Source: Argonema antarcticum A004/B2 (GTDB lineage: Bacteria; Cyanobacteriota; Cyanobacteriia; Cyanobacteriales; Aerosakkonemataceae). Taken from it: DNA of 64,000 bases. Within the stretch, counting starts at the first letter, position 1, and every line of letters starts with the position of its first letter. This document shows positions 19,718 through 27,737 of the stretch, in pieces. A model generated the notes under the pieces. It did no database searches, was not told the DNA's origin, and was given only the letters and a program-made list of their open reading frames with translations. The stretch spans positions 49,539 through 113,538 of the forward strand of contig NZ_JAIQZN010000010.1 of assembly GCF_023333585.1 (NCBI RefSeq), given 5' to 3'. The translations under genes and the position numbers were made by a program.

Positions 19718-20746
19718 ATGATTTCACACCTCTATCTCAATCCAATTCTGGCCAACTGCAACTTCGATAAAAGCCCTACTTTACCAATTGTTCTGTTTGA
19801 AATTTTTATTGTTGCTGGAGTTGCTGCCGCTTTCATTATACTTCGTAAAGTCACAGATAAATTGCCCCTACGCTTTCTCATAATGAGTTCGGGAGTGATG
19901 ATGTTTGAGTTATTCACCGCTCCCATGTGGAATAACTTCAGAATGGGGCAATGGGCTTATGTTTACCACGATGTTAGTTGGATTTTGACGATAGGTTGGG
20001 CAGCTTTAATTTTGGGAGTTGTGCTGTTTGTAGACAAACTTTTACCAGATTGGAAACACTGGAAAAGATTTGCAGTTTATATAGGGATATTGACTGTAGC
20101 AGTCATCGTTTTAGAAACGATCGTTGTCAATATTGGACTTCGCAGTTACTCTCCTGAAGTTGTCAAGGCTATCTCAGGTATTTGGGTAGCGGGAGTACCG
20201 CTAGAAATCTTATATTACGTACCCGTGTTTATGGCATTAATCATCAGCTTTTACAAATATTGGAGTTTCATAATAGACGATATACCTTTAGTACCTGTGA
20301 AGCGCAGAAAATGGGTGCGTAGCTTTTTTCTAGCTTTCTTAGCAATCTTCTTATTTGAAGTAATGATTGAGCCGATGGTAAACAATCAAAACTTTCCCAC
20401 GTGGTCGTACATATTTCACGATATCAGCATTACACAGACTGGAATGTGGATTCTCATCGTCGGCTTTGCTGCTGCTGTAGTAGGTAGATTTTTCATCAAC
20501 TATCCAACTCCGCAAAGATATGCTATTGCTGTAATTCTTACCAGTGCTATAGCTTTTCCTATAGAGGCTTGGCTGATGAACAATGGCTATCGAGTTTACG
20601 GTCACAGCGCTGTCGAAACTTGGATAGGTTATAAAACTCCTCTCTTCAATACACCAGTAGAAATAGCTTTTGGGATACCCATTTATATGGCGCTAATTAT
20701 TGCGTTCATTCGCTATTGGGAAACTGCGATCGACAATAAGTTCTGA
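19718..20746 (+). CDS. Internally duplicated polytopic membrane protein
   Basis: A 342-residue protein with about eight hydrophobic segments, built from two halves offset by about 150 residues. F63-E-x4-PM-x-NN-x4-W-x-Y-x2-HD-V-S87 repeats as F213-E-x4-PM-x-NN-x4-W-x-Y-x2-HD-I-S237. PLEILYYVPVFMALIISF (161-178) repeats as PVEIAFGIPIYMALIIAF (313-330). Conserved Glu, Asp, His, Asn and Trp inside or beside membrane helices suggest an enzyme site rather than a simple anchor. I do not recognise the family. Its place beside a UbiA gene, and the repeated P-x-E-I motif, make a membrane terpene cyclase of the lycopene-cyclase type worth testing. That is inference only. Confidence 0.75.
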   Translation: MISHLYLNPILANCNFDKSPTLPIVLFEIFIVAGVAAAFIILRKVTDKLPLRFLIMSSGVMMFELFTAPMWNNFRMGQWAYVYHDVSWILTIGWAALILGVVLFVDKLLPDWKHWKRFAVYIGILTVAVIVLETIVVNIGLRSYSPEVVKAISGIWVAGVPLEILYYVPVFMALIISFYKYWSFIIDDIPLVPVKRRKWVRSFFLAFLAIFLFEVMIEPMVNNQNFPTWSYIFHDISITQTGMWILIVGFAAAVVGRFFINYPTPQRYAIAVILTSAIAFPIEAWLMNNGYRVYGHSAVETWIGYKTPLFNTPVEIAFGIPIYMALIIAFIRYWETAIDNKF

Positions 20747-20777
20747 GGTAAACAAGTGATTGTGAGGGAAATATAAA

Positions 20778-21281
20778 ATGCTGAGACAAAGAAGGATTGA
20801 CGACCGACAGGCACTTTTTCATATTTTGAGTTTTCTGGTTGGCGCGATCGTTGTTATTTCTTACTTATCCATAACTTCTGGAGGTTTAAATAACGCCCTA
20901 ACAATTTTAGTGTTTTTAACAATCTGTACGTTAGGAATTGGGCTTGTTATTATTAGTATTATTGCCTGGTTGGTAGGTATGATAATAGTAGGGCCAATTT
21001 GGTTCCCGGTTTTATTATATCTCAATCGCAATTCAGCTAGGAGAGAAACAAGTTTTGATAGAGTTCAGCAAGAGAGTCCATTAATCACTCCTAACGAAAC
21101 AGTACCTCGTCAAGAAAGAAACTCTCTAACTCCTAACCAAATAGCAGTGATTGAATACATGAGAAAAGGTAGCAGTTACGGTTGGAGCAATTCTCAAATT
21201 ACTAACAGGTTGAAGGTGCAAGGTTGGAGCGACGAGGATATCGAGTCAGCCCAACGCATTATTAGTAATAGTGCGGGTTAG
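20778..21281 (+). CDS. Small two-helix membrane protein with C-terminal helical domain
   Basis: A 167-residue protein with two hydrophobic segments (about residues 13-35 and 42-75) and a polar linker. The C-terminal segment contains LTPNQIAVIEYMRKGSSYGW and QITNRLKVQGWSDEDIESA. The end resembles a short winged-helix- or UBA-like helical domain in which a wedge of Trp and acidic residues recurs. The family is not recognised. It has a GAGG ribosome binding site and sits in the operon, 31 bases after the duplicated membrane protein and 4 bases before the UbiA-like gene, suggesting co-translation. Confidence 0.65.
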   Translation: MLRQRRIDDRQALFHILSFLVGAIVVISYLSITSGGLNNALTILVFLTICTLGIGLVIISIIAWLVGMIIVGPIWFPVLLYLNRNSARRETSFDRVQQESPLITPNETVPRQERNSLTPNQIAVIEYMRKGSSYGWSNSQITNRLKVQGWSDEDIESAQRIISNSAG

Positions 21282-21285
21282 ATTT

Positions 21286-22200
21286 ATGCAGCCAATAATG
21301 TTAAATCGCTGGTGGATTTATCAGCGAGAACGCTTTCCAATTGTGGCACATGGCGTGCTAATTGCGGTATTCAGTGGCTCTGCGTTTGGCTACTCTGTCC
21401 TGCTGCGCGGTGGGACAAAAATGCAGAATTTTAGTTCAATAATAGTTGCCTTTGTCAGCGTTTTTATATTTTTTTTACATCTGCGAATTGCAGATGAATT
21501 CAAAGATTTTGAAGACGATTTGCGATACCGTCCTTACCGTCCGGTTCCTAGAGGTTTGGTGAGTTTACGCGAGTTAGGTTGGCTGGGTGTTTCTACTGGG
21601 ATAATTCAGCTAGGTTTCGCTCTTTGGTTAGCACCAACTTTGGCTTTGTTGCTGGTTTTGGTGTGGCTTTACTTTGGGTTGATGTGCAAGGAATTCTTTG
21701 TGCATGATTGGCTAAAGGCTCACCCTTTGGCTTATATGTGGAGCCATATAGTAATTGTACCGCTGATTAATTTGTATGCAACAGCCTGCGATTGGCTAGT
21801 GGCGCAGGCGTCCCCACCTGGGGGTCTTTTCTGGTTTTTGGTGGCTAGCTTTTTTAATGGGATGATAATTGAAATTGGGCGGAAGATTCGATCGCCTAAA
21901 GATGAAGAGTTTGGCGTTGAGACTTACAGCGCTGTCTGGGGGCGTCGAAATGCTGTTTTGGCTTGGTTGGGTGTGGTGGGATTGACTGCGATCGCATCTT
22001 TTATATCTGCCTACCAAATTAACTTTACCACTTTTGTTGGTTGGCTGCTGGGGATATTAGTAATGGCTGCGGTTGCTGTAGCATGGCTTTTCCTGCGTCA
22101 ACCCATGACTAAATGGGCTAAACTTATAGAAAAAATGTCTAGTCTCTGGACACTGCTAGTATATCTTTGTCTGGGTATTATACCACTTATACTGCCTTAA
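21286..22200 (+). CDS. UbiA-family prenyltransferase-like membrane protein
   Basis: A polytopic protein of about 304 residues in the UbiA fold. The first Asp-rich motif is RIADEFKDFEDDLRYRPYRP, followed by PVPRGLVSLREL. In UbiA enzymes the Asp residues bind Mg-diphosphate and the RP-x-P-x-G segment follows. The second, more basic or acidic loop is EIGRKIRSPKDEEFGVETYS. About eight to nine membrane helices are visible. Family members transfer a prenyl chain from a diphosphate to an aromatic, lipid or sugar acceptor, or act as membrane terpene cyclases. I used the ATG at 21286; a GTG five codons upstream overlaps the previous gene. GCGTCCCCACCTGGGGG within the gene resembles small palindromic inserts. 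Confidence 0.85.
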   Translation: MQPIMLNRWWIYQRERFPIVAHGVLIAVFSGSAFGYSVLLRGGTKMQNFSSIIVAFVSVFIFFLHLRIADEFKDFEDDLRYRPYRPVPRGLVSLRELGWLGVSTGIIQLGFALWLAPTLALLLVLVWLYFGLMCKEFFVHDWLKAHPLAYMWSHIVIVPLINLYATACDWLVAQASPPGGLFWFLVASFFNGMIIEIGRKIRSPKDEEFGVETYSAVWGRRNAVLAWLGVVGLTAIASFISAYQINFTTFVGWLLGILVMAAVAVAWLFLRQPMTKWAKLIEKMSSLWTLLVYLCLGIIPLILP

Positions 22201-22246
22201 TGAGCCGTTTAAAATGCCGGAAATAAAATTTAAAATCTAAAATTGT

Positions 22247-24904
22247 ATGACTTATATTATTCGCTTTGAGGATAAAGAAAAAGAGTCTTTAATGGGGGGC
22301 AAGGCAAGAGCGATCGCGCAATTGCAACAACAAGCTGGTTTCCTCATCCCAAACGGCTTTGTCCTCTCGCCAGCAGCTTTTGAAGCCAGTCTTACTCTTG
22401 AGTTGCGTGAAGCTATTGTAGAGACGTTTCATGAAATGCCTCTACAACAAGATGAGGATGAAATACAGAGATTGCTGGCAAACCTCCAACTAAACGAAAC
22501 AGTCAAATTAGAAATGCTCTACACCCTGCATCGACTTTGCCCGAATGGGGAATTGGTGGCGGTGCGATCGTCTGCAATTGATGAAGATAATGTGCAGCAT
22601 TCTTTCGCAGGACAACTCGATAGTTTTTTGAACGTACCGCTGGAAGAAGTAGCAGAAAAAGTAGCAGCAGTTTGGCGATCGAATTTTAGCGATCGCGTCT
22701 TGAATTACCGTCGAGAACTTGGCTTGTCCCCAATACCGCATCCACCCGCTGTGCTAATTCAACGGATGGTTAATCCAACAGTAGCGGGAGTTGCTTTTGC
22801 AGCAGATCCGGTGACGGGGAGACGAGGCGTAGCAGTAATCAGTGCGGTTTCCGGTTTGGGTACTTCTTTAGTGTCTGGAGAAACCGATGCCGATACTTAT
22901 CATGTCGATCTAAAAGAACGCATAATTCAACGTCAAATTATTGCCGAAAAACCTATTCTTGATGATGAGCAAATTCAAGCAGTAGCCAAACTGGTGCGTC
23001 AGGTAAGCAAATACTTCGATCGCCCTCAAGATATTGAGTGGGCAATTGAAGATGGACAAGTTTACCTGCTGCAATCTCGCCCCATTACTACACTAGCACA
23101 AATGCCAGATCCAGATGGCATTTTCAACTTGTGGGATAACAGCAACATCGCTGAAAGTTATAGCGGCGTTACTACACCTCTAACCTTTTCTTTTGCGCGT
23201 CGAGCTTATGAGCAAGTTTATCGCCAATTCTGCCGTTTAATGGGAGTACCGCTAGCTACAATTAATCGACACGATGACACATTTAGTCGCATGATTGGGC
23301 TGATTCAAGGAAGAGTTTATTACAATTTGCTGAGTTGGTATCGAGTTTTAGCTTTGTTACCCGGTTTTAGAGTAAATCGGCGCTTCATGGAACAAATGAT
23401 GGGAGTGCGGGAATCTCTGCCAGAAAGTATTGTAGCTGAGTTGCAAACTGCCACTTGGCAAGATCGTCTGCAAGATAGTTGGCGATTGGTTAAGACTGTT
23501 GTTGGTTTAATCACAAATTATTTCTTGTTGCCGCGACGGATTCGGCAATTTTATCAGCGATTAGACAAAGCTTTGCAGTTGTCGCAATTCAATTTAGAAG
23601 ATTTACGTCCTGATGAGTTAGCTGCCTTCTATCGCCAGATTGAAAGTCAATTGCTGACTCGTTGGGATGCGCCTTTAATTAACGATTTCTTCGCCATGAT
23701 TTTCTACGGTGTTCTGCGAAGCTTAACGGAGAAATGGTGTAATGATAAATCGAGAACGCTACAAAATGATTTGATTGGTGGCGAAGGCAATATTATAAGT
23801 GCAGAACCGGCAAAAAGAATCCGGGAAATGGCTGGATTGATTGCTGGAAATCGTGAAGTTATCGAACTGCTGTGTCACGGTTCTTTAGATGCAATTTTGC
23901 CAGCGATCGCGCAGTTGACTGAGTTGAAATTGCAGTATCAAGAATATTTGGAAAAATTTGGCGATCGCTGTTTGGAAGAACTCAAACTAGAAAGCCCAAC
24001 TCTTCACGATAATCCGCTACCTCTATTGCGTGCGGTGGGACAATTAGCAGGCATAGAGAGAGTAGGAGAGAATTCTCTAACCGAAATCCCAAATCCTAAA
24101 TCCCAAATCCAAATTCGATTCAGAAAAACAGCAGAATTGCGTCTTCGTAGAGCGTTTAGGGGTCATCCGCTGCGGCGATTGGTGTTTAATTGGGTGCTGA
24201 AAAATGCCCGGAAACGGGTGCGCGATCGCGAAAATTTGCGGTTTGAACGTACCCGCGTTTTTGGTCTAGCACGGCGGGTTTTTCTAGAATTTGGAAGACG
24301 TTTTTATGCCCTAGATTTGCTGCAATCTCACCGCGACATTTTCTATTTAGAAGTGAATGAAATTATGGGATTTATAGAAGGTACAGCTACCTGCACCGAT
24401 CTGAAAGGATTGGTAGCTGTGCGTCAGGGAGAGTTTGCCAAATATCGGGAAATGCCATCTCCTAGCGATCGCTTTGAAACACGCGGAATCGTTTATCAGG
24501 GATTGGAACCCCCCCCGTCCACGGGGGGGACGAAAGGGGGAGTTTCCCAGTCACCAATCACCAGTTCTTATTTGCAAGGTATTGGTTGCTCTCCGGGAGT
24601 GGTGCGGGGTGCTGTGCGGGTGATTACAGATCCAAGGCAAGTTGTAGGAACCGATCAAAGCGTACCCCTACAACCTGGTACAATTATTGTTGCCGATCGC
24701 ACCGATCCGGGTTGGATTTTGCTGTTTCCTGCTGCTGCTGGTTTGCTAGTAGAAAGAGGAAGTTTGCTATCTCATGCTGCTATTGTTGCACGCGAATTGG
24801 GAATTCCTGCGATCGTCTCTCTTCCTGGCGTTACCCAGTGGTTAAAAGATGGTGATTGGGTAGAATTGGATGGCAGCACAGGAAAAGTTTCTAAGATTAG
24901 CTGA
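22247..24904 (+). CDS. PEP synthase-like / rifampin phosphotransferase-like enzyme
   Basis: An 885-residue three-part protein. The N-terminal ATP-grasp (PPDK-N) domain has GGKARAIAQL, VAVRSSAIDEDN and SFAGQLDSF, and ends with IEWAIEDGQVYLLQSRPIT near residue 280. A long central helical region (about 290-740) lacks the PEP-binding TIM barrel of true PEP synthase. The C-terminal swivelling domain carries the phospho-histidine (GSLLSHAAIVARELGIPAIV, H843). This is the order of rifampin phosphotransferase, in which the His shuttles the ATP beta-phosphate to a bound substrate. In this operon it more likely phosphorylates a biosynthetic intermediate. In-frame repeat inserts are visible at about 24085-24115 and 24506-24550. 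Confidence 0.85.
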   Translation: MTYIIRFEDKEKESLMGGKARAIAQLQQQAGFLIPNGFVLSPAAFEASLTLELREAIVETFHEMPLQQDEDEIQRLLANLQLNETVKLEMLYTLHRLCPNGELVAVRSSAIDEDNVQHSFAGQLDSFLNVPLEEVAEKVAAVWRSNFSDRVLNYRRELGLSPIPHPPAVLIQRMVNPTVAGVAFAADPVTGRRGVAVISAVSGLGTSLVSGETDADTYHVDLKERIIQRQIIAEKPILDDEQIQAVAKLVRQVSKYFDRPQDIEWAIEDGQVYLLQSRPITTLAQMPDPDGIFNLWDNSNIAESYSGVTTPLTFSFARRAYEQVYRQFCRLMGVPLATINRHDDTFSRMIGLIQGRVYYNLLSWYRVLALLPGFRVNRRFMEQMMGVRESLPESIVAELQTATWQDRLQDSWRLVKTVVGLITNYFLLPRRIRQFYQRLDKALQLSQFNLEDLRPDELAAFYRQIESQLLTRWDAPLINDFFAMIFYGVLRSLTEKWCNDKSRTLQNDLIGGEGNIISAEPAKRIREMAGLIAGNREVIELLCHGSLDAILPAIAQLTELKLQYQEYLEKFGDRCLEELKLESPTLHDNPLPLLRAVGQLAGIERVGENSLTEIPNPKSQIQIRFRKTAELRLRRAFRGHPLRRLVFNWVLKNARKRVRDRENLRFERTRVFGLARRVFLEFGRRFYALDLLQSHRDIFYLEVNEIMGFIEGTATCTDLKGLVAVRQGEFAKYREMPSPSDRFETRGIVYQGLEPPPSTGGTKGGVSQSPITSSYLQGIGCSPGVVRGAVRVITDPRQVVGTDQSVPLQPGTIIVADRTDPGWILLFPAAAGLLVERGSLLSHAAIVARELGIPAIVSLPGVTQWLKDGDWVELDGSTGKVSKIS

Positions 24905-24999
24905 TTGGCAATTGATAATCGCTAACTTTATCAGTGATTTGATTGTATAAGTGCAACACAGGGTATTCTAAATGTGCTACTCAGGTTTACCAATTACCA

Positions 25000-26154
25000 A
25001 TGCCTACTGAAATTGCCCTTGCTGCCAAATTTTCCGAAATTCGTTACGCCCAGTGTTGGGAAGATGCGGATATTCTACTAGAAGCACTGGATATCAAGCC
25101 AGATAGCGTTTGTTTGTCGATCGCATCTGGTGGGGACAATACCCTGGCAATGCTGAGTCGCAGTCCAAAACGAGTGATTGCGGTAGACTTGAGTCCAGCA
25201 CAGATTGCCTGTTTGGAATTACGAGTAGCAGCTTATCGAGAATTAACACATCCAGAACTTTTAGTATTGATCGGATCTAGGAATGAATTAGAGGAACCAG
25301 AAGAGAAAACTTTTTTTTCTGCAACCCGTAATCCAGAAATCTCCAAACTGAGAACTCATCTGTACCAGCGCTGTCGATCGCACTTATCGCCAACCGTGCG
25401 CGAGTTTTGGGACGATCGTCCGAATGCGATCGCCTCTGGTATTGGTGCAGCCGGAAAATTCGAGCGTTATTTGGCACTGTTCAGTCGCTACATTTTGCCC
25501 CTAATTCACAATCGAGATGATATCGTCGCCTTTCTTGAACTAGATACCCCAGAACAACGGCATATTTTCTACCAAAAACGTTGGAACAATTGGCGATGGC
25601 AGCTTTTATTTCGAGCCTTTTTCTCCCAGTTTCTCCTGGGGCGATTGGGAACAGACCCTAGTTTTTTGAGGTATGCCAATACTAACTTAGCAGAGCATCT
25701 TTTGGAACGCACACGCTATGCTTTGACAACTCTAAATCCGGCTAAAAATCCCTATCTACATTGGATATTAATGGGTCATCATTTACACATCCTCCCCTAT
25801 GCTTTGCGGGATGAAAATTTCGAGGCTATCCGTTCTAAACTTGACCGTTTGGAATGGCACTGCATCGCTATTGAGGATATTTTAGATACTTTGGATGAAG
25901 ATTATGTCGATGGCTTTAACTTGAGTAATATTTTTGAGTTTATGTCTTTAGAGAGCTATTATCGTCTGCTGAAAAAAATAATATTAGTTGGACGCCGCCA
26001 GGGAAGATTGGTATATTGGAATCGGTTGGTAGAGCGTCGTCGCCCCGAATCGATGGCTGACTGTTTGCAACCTTTGTCCAGTTTTGCTCACCAGTTATAT
26101 CAAGAAGATAAAGTTTTCTTTTACAGAGAGTTTATCGTAGAAAAAATTATTTAG
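25000..26154 (+). CDS. DUF3419 / BtaA-like SAM-dependent aminocarboxypropyl transferase
   Basis: A 384-residue protein. The SAM-binding part reads IRYAQCWEDADILLEAL, then LSIASGGDNTLAML and VIAVDLSPAQIACLELRVAA. The C-terminal part contains SNIFEFMSLESYYRLLKK and GRLVYWNRLVERRRPESM. These are hallmarks of the DUF3419 family. Its known member BtaA moves the 3-amino-3-carboxypropyl group of SAM to diacylglycerol on the way to the betaine lipid DGTS. No BtaB N-methyltransferase lies next to it, so the product here may differ. I chose the ATG at 25000 (MPTEIALAAKF); an upstream TTG frame adds 19 residues without family character. Confidence 0.85.
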   Translation: MPTEIALAAKFSEIRYAQCWEDADILLEALDIKPDSVCLSIASGGDNTLAMLSRSPKRVIAVDLSPAQIACLELRVAAYRELTHPELLVLIGSRNELEEPEEKTFFSATRNPEISKLRTHLYQRCRSHLSPTVREFWDDRPNAIASGIGAAGKFERYLALFSRYILPLIHNRDDIVAFLELDTPEQRHIFYQKRWNNWRWQLLFRAFFSQFLLGRLGTDPSFLRYANTNLAEHLLERTRYALTTLNPAKNPYLHWILMGHHLHILPYALRDENFEAIRSKLDRLEWHCIAIEDILDTLDEDYVDGFNLSNIFEFMSLESYYRLLKKIILVGRRQGRLVYWNRLVERRRPESMADCLQPLSSFAHQLYQEDKVFFYREFIVEKII

Positions 26155-26194
26155 AGGTAAGAGTGAATAATTTTAAATTAGGTAAAAAATACAA

Positions 26195-27133
26195 ATGACC
26201 GACGAGAAATTACTAATTACCAATCACCAATCACCAACGCCGCCTGATGCTCATTGGGTTTTAATTAGAGATGAAAGCAATTTAGTAGGACGTTGCTCTT
26301 TGTGGTGGCAAAATACTCCATCTTTACCTAATCATCGCTTAGGATTGATCGGTCATTATGATGTTCAAGATGCCGCAGCAGCAGCGCGAATTCTTCAGCA
26401 CGCCTGCGAACAATTAGCCGCTTTTGGCTGCACTTTAGCAGTTGCTCCCGTCGATCGCAATACTTGGCAACGCTATCGACTGCTGACAGAACGAGGCGAA
26501 GAACCTGCTTTCTTTTTAGAACCGGATAATCCCGATGATTGGCGATGTGATTTTTTAGACCAAGGCTTTACACCGCTGGCTGAGTACAGTTCTGCTTTGA
26601 ATACAAACTTAAGCTACAGCGACCCACGTCTAAAACGAGTTGGTGTGCGTCTTGAGAATGCAGGTGTGCAAGTTCGCTCGGTGAATTTAGAGCGTATTGA
26701 AGAGGAATTGCACCGAATTTATACGGTATCGTCCGCCAGTTTTCGCAGTAATTTTCTTTACACGCCCATCAGCGAAGCTGAATTCATTGCCCAGTATCGT
26801 CCCCTATTGCCTTATCTAAAATCAGAGTTCGTGCAGATAGCAGAACACAACCATAATCCTGTTGGTTTTCTATTTGCCATACCCGACTGGCTGCAAGCAC
26901 AACGGGGAGAAACTATCAACACTGTTATTATCAAAACTGTTGCAGTTTTACCTAAACGCATCTACGCTGGATTGGGTAATTTGCTAGTTGCACAATGTCA
27001 TGCTGTAGCGCACCATTTAGGTTACAATCGAGCCATTCACGCATTAATGCACGATGCCAATCCTTCGCGCAATTTAAGCCGTCGCTACGCTCAAACTATA
27101 CGTCGTTACACCCTGTTTGCCAAACAGCTATAG
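26195..27133 (+). CDS. GNAT-like acyltransferase protein
   Basis: A 312-residue protein. Two regions have the GNAT look: LVGRCSLWWQNTP with HYDVQDAAAAARILQHACEQ near the N-terminus, and a C-terminal half with FVQIAEHNHNPVGFLFAIPD and TVAVLPKRIYAGLGNLLVAQ (candidate acetyl-CoA-binding loop). This is consistent with a tandem GNAT fold; I am sure of the fold more than of the activity. Codons 9-14 (ITNHQSPT) are encoded by a short CACCAAT repeat, suggesting a repeat-derived N-terminus. It sits in the operon between the BtaA-like gene and two small coupled genes. Confidence 0.7.
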   Translation: MTDEKLLITNHQSPTPPDAHWVLIRDESNLVGRCSLWWQNTPSLPNHRLGLIGHYDVQDAAAAARILQHACEQLAAFGCTLAVAPVDRNTWQRYRLLTERGEEPAFFLEPDNPDDWRCDFLDQGFTPLAEYSSALNTNLSYSDPRLKRVGVRLENAGVQVRSVNLERIEEELHRIYTVSSASFRSNFLYTPISEAEFIAQYRPLLPYLKSEFVQIAEHNHNPVGFLFAIPDWLQAQRGETINTVIIKTVAVLPKRIYAGLGNLLVAQCHAVAHHLGYNRAIHALMHDANPSRNLSRRYAQTIRRYTLFAKQL

Positions 27134-27175
27134 GGAATTGGTAAAAAAGGAAAAGTTGGAGGAAATTAATGACAA

Positions 27176-27352
27176 ATGGCAAAAAAAGAAAATCGTCACG
27201 CCGCTACTGATCTCGAACAGTGCAAGAGAATGGCTAAGCGCAATCGATGGAAATTAATTCGAGTTGAGCCGACAGGGCTTCCTATACTAAAGGTAGATTG
27301 CATTTTTGAAGGTGAGCAGACAAGTTTTATGGAGGACGATCGCAATGAGTGA
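27176..27352 (+). CDS. 58-residue small basic protein, coupled to next gene
   Basis: ATG at 27176 to TGA at 27350-27352. The protein begins MAKKENRHAATDLEQCKRMA and continues KRNRWKLIRVEPTGLPIL. Family unknown. Its last eight bases overlap the start of the next gene (AATGAGTGA), and a GGAGG within its own 3' end serves that gene, so the pair is translationally coupled. It has one Cys near each end (C16, C42) and no leader-like double-Gly or Ala cleavage site, so a RiPP precursor role for the operon's radical SAM enzyme is possible but not favoured. Confidence 0.6.
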   Translation: MAKKENRHAATDLEQCKRMAKRNRWKLIRVEPTGLPILKVDCIFEGEQTSFMEDDRNE

Positions 27353-27737
27353 GACTTGGATTATATTTCACGCCGAACCCGATCAACCTGGATGGGAAAA
27401 CCGCAAGCTTCCGATGGGAGGGCTAACGGGCATTCTCGATGAACAGTGGGATTACACTGGTAGCGGTCAAATACCGCAAGTGGGAGAACGGTTCAGGCAA
27501 TTTTTGCAAATCGAAGCATTCTCCGATCCGCAATTCCCAAAAAGTTCAACTCACAGCAGAGAAGGTGACTGGGTAGTGACCGGAGTTGAGCGCTATAGTG
27601 CCACTTCTCCCGATTGCTCTAAGCTGGAAATCGTGCTGTGTTACTGCAAATTCGATCCTGTAGTGTCCGATCTCAAACCAATTGGTAGAGGACAGCCACA
27701 GGAAGATTTGCAGGTCGGGCATAAAGCTTATTCCTAA
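27345..27737 (+). CDS. 130-residue protein of unknown function
   Basis: Starts MSETWIIFHAEPDQPGWENR at the ATG 27345, preceded by GGAGG at 27331-27335. A TTG-initiated extension upstream is less likely. The protein is soluble, aromatic-rich, with DEQWDYTGSGQIPQVGERFR and a DWVVTGVERYS strand pattern that suggests a small beta-rich fold. I do not recognise it. It overlaps the preceding 58-residue gene by eight bases and the AMP-ligase start by one base (TAATG), so all three should be made together. Confidence 0.65.
   Translation: MSETWIIFHAEPDQPGWENRKLPMGGLTGILDEQWDYTGSGQIPQVGERFRQFLQIEAFSDPQFPKSSTHSREGDWVVTGVERYSATSPDCSKLEIVLCYCKFDPVVSDLKPIGRGQPQEDLQVGHKAYS

Noticed and set aside
27176..27352. 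RiPP precursor peptide for the operon's radical SAM enzyme
   Set aside because: The peptide is charged throughout, lacks a leader-like region and is nine genes away from the enzyme; kept only as an unlikely option.
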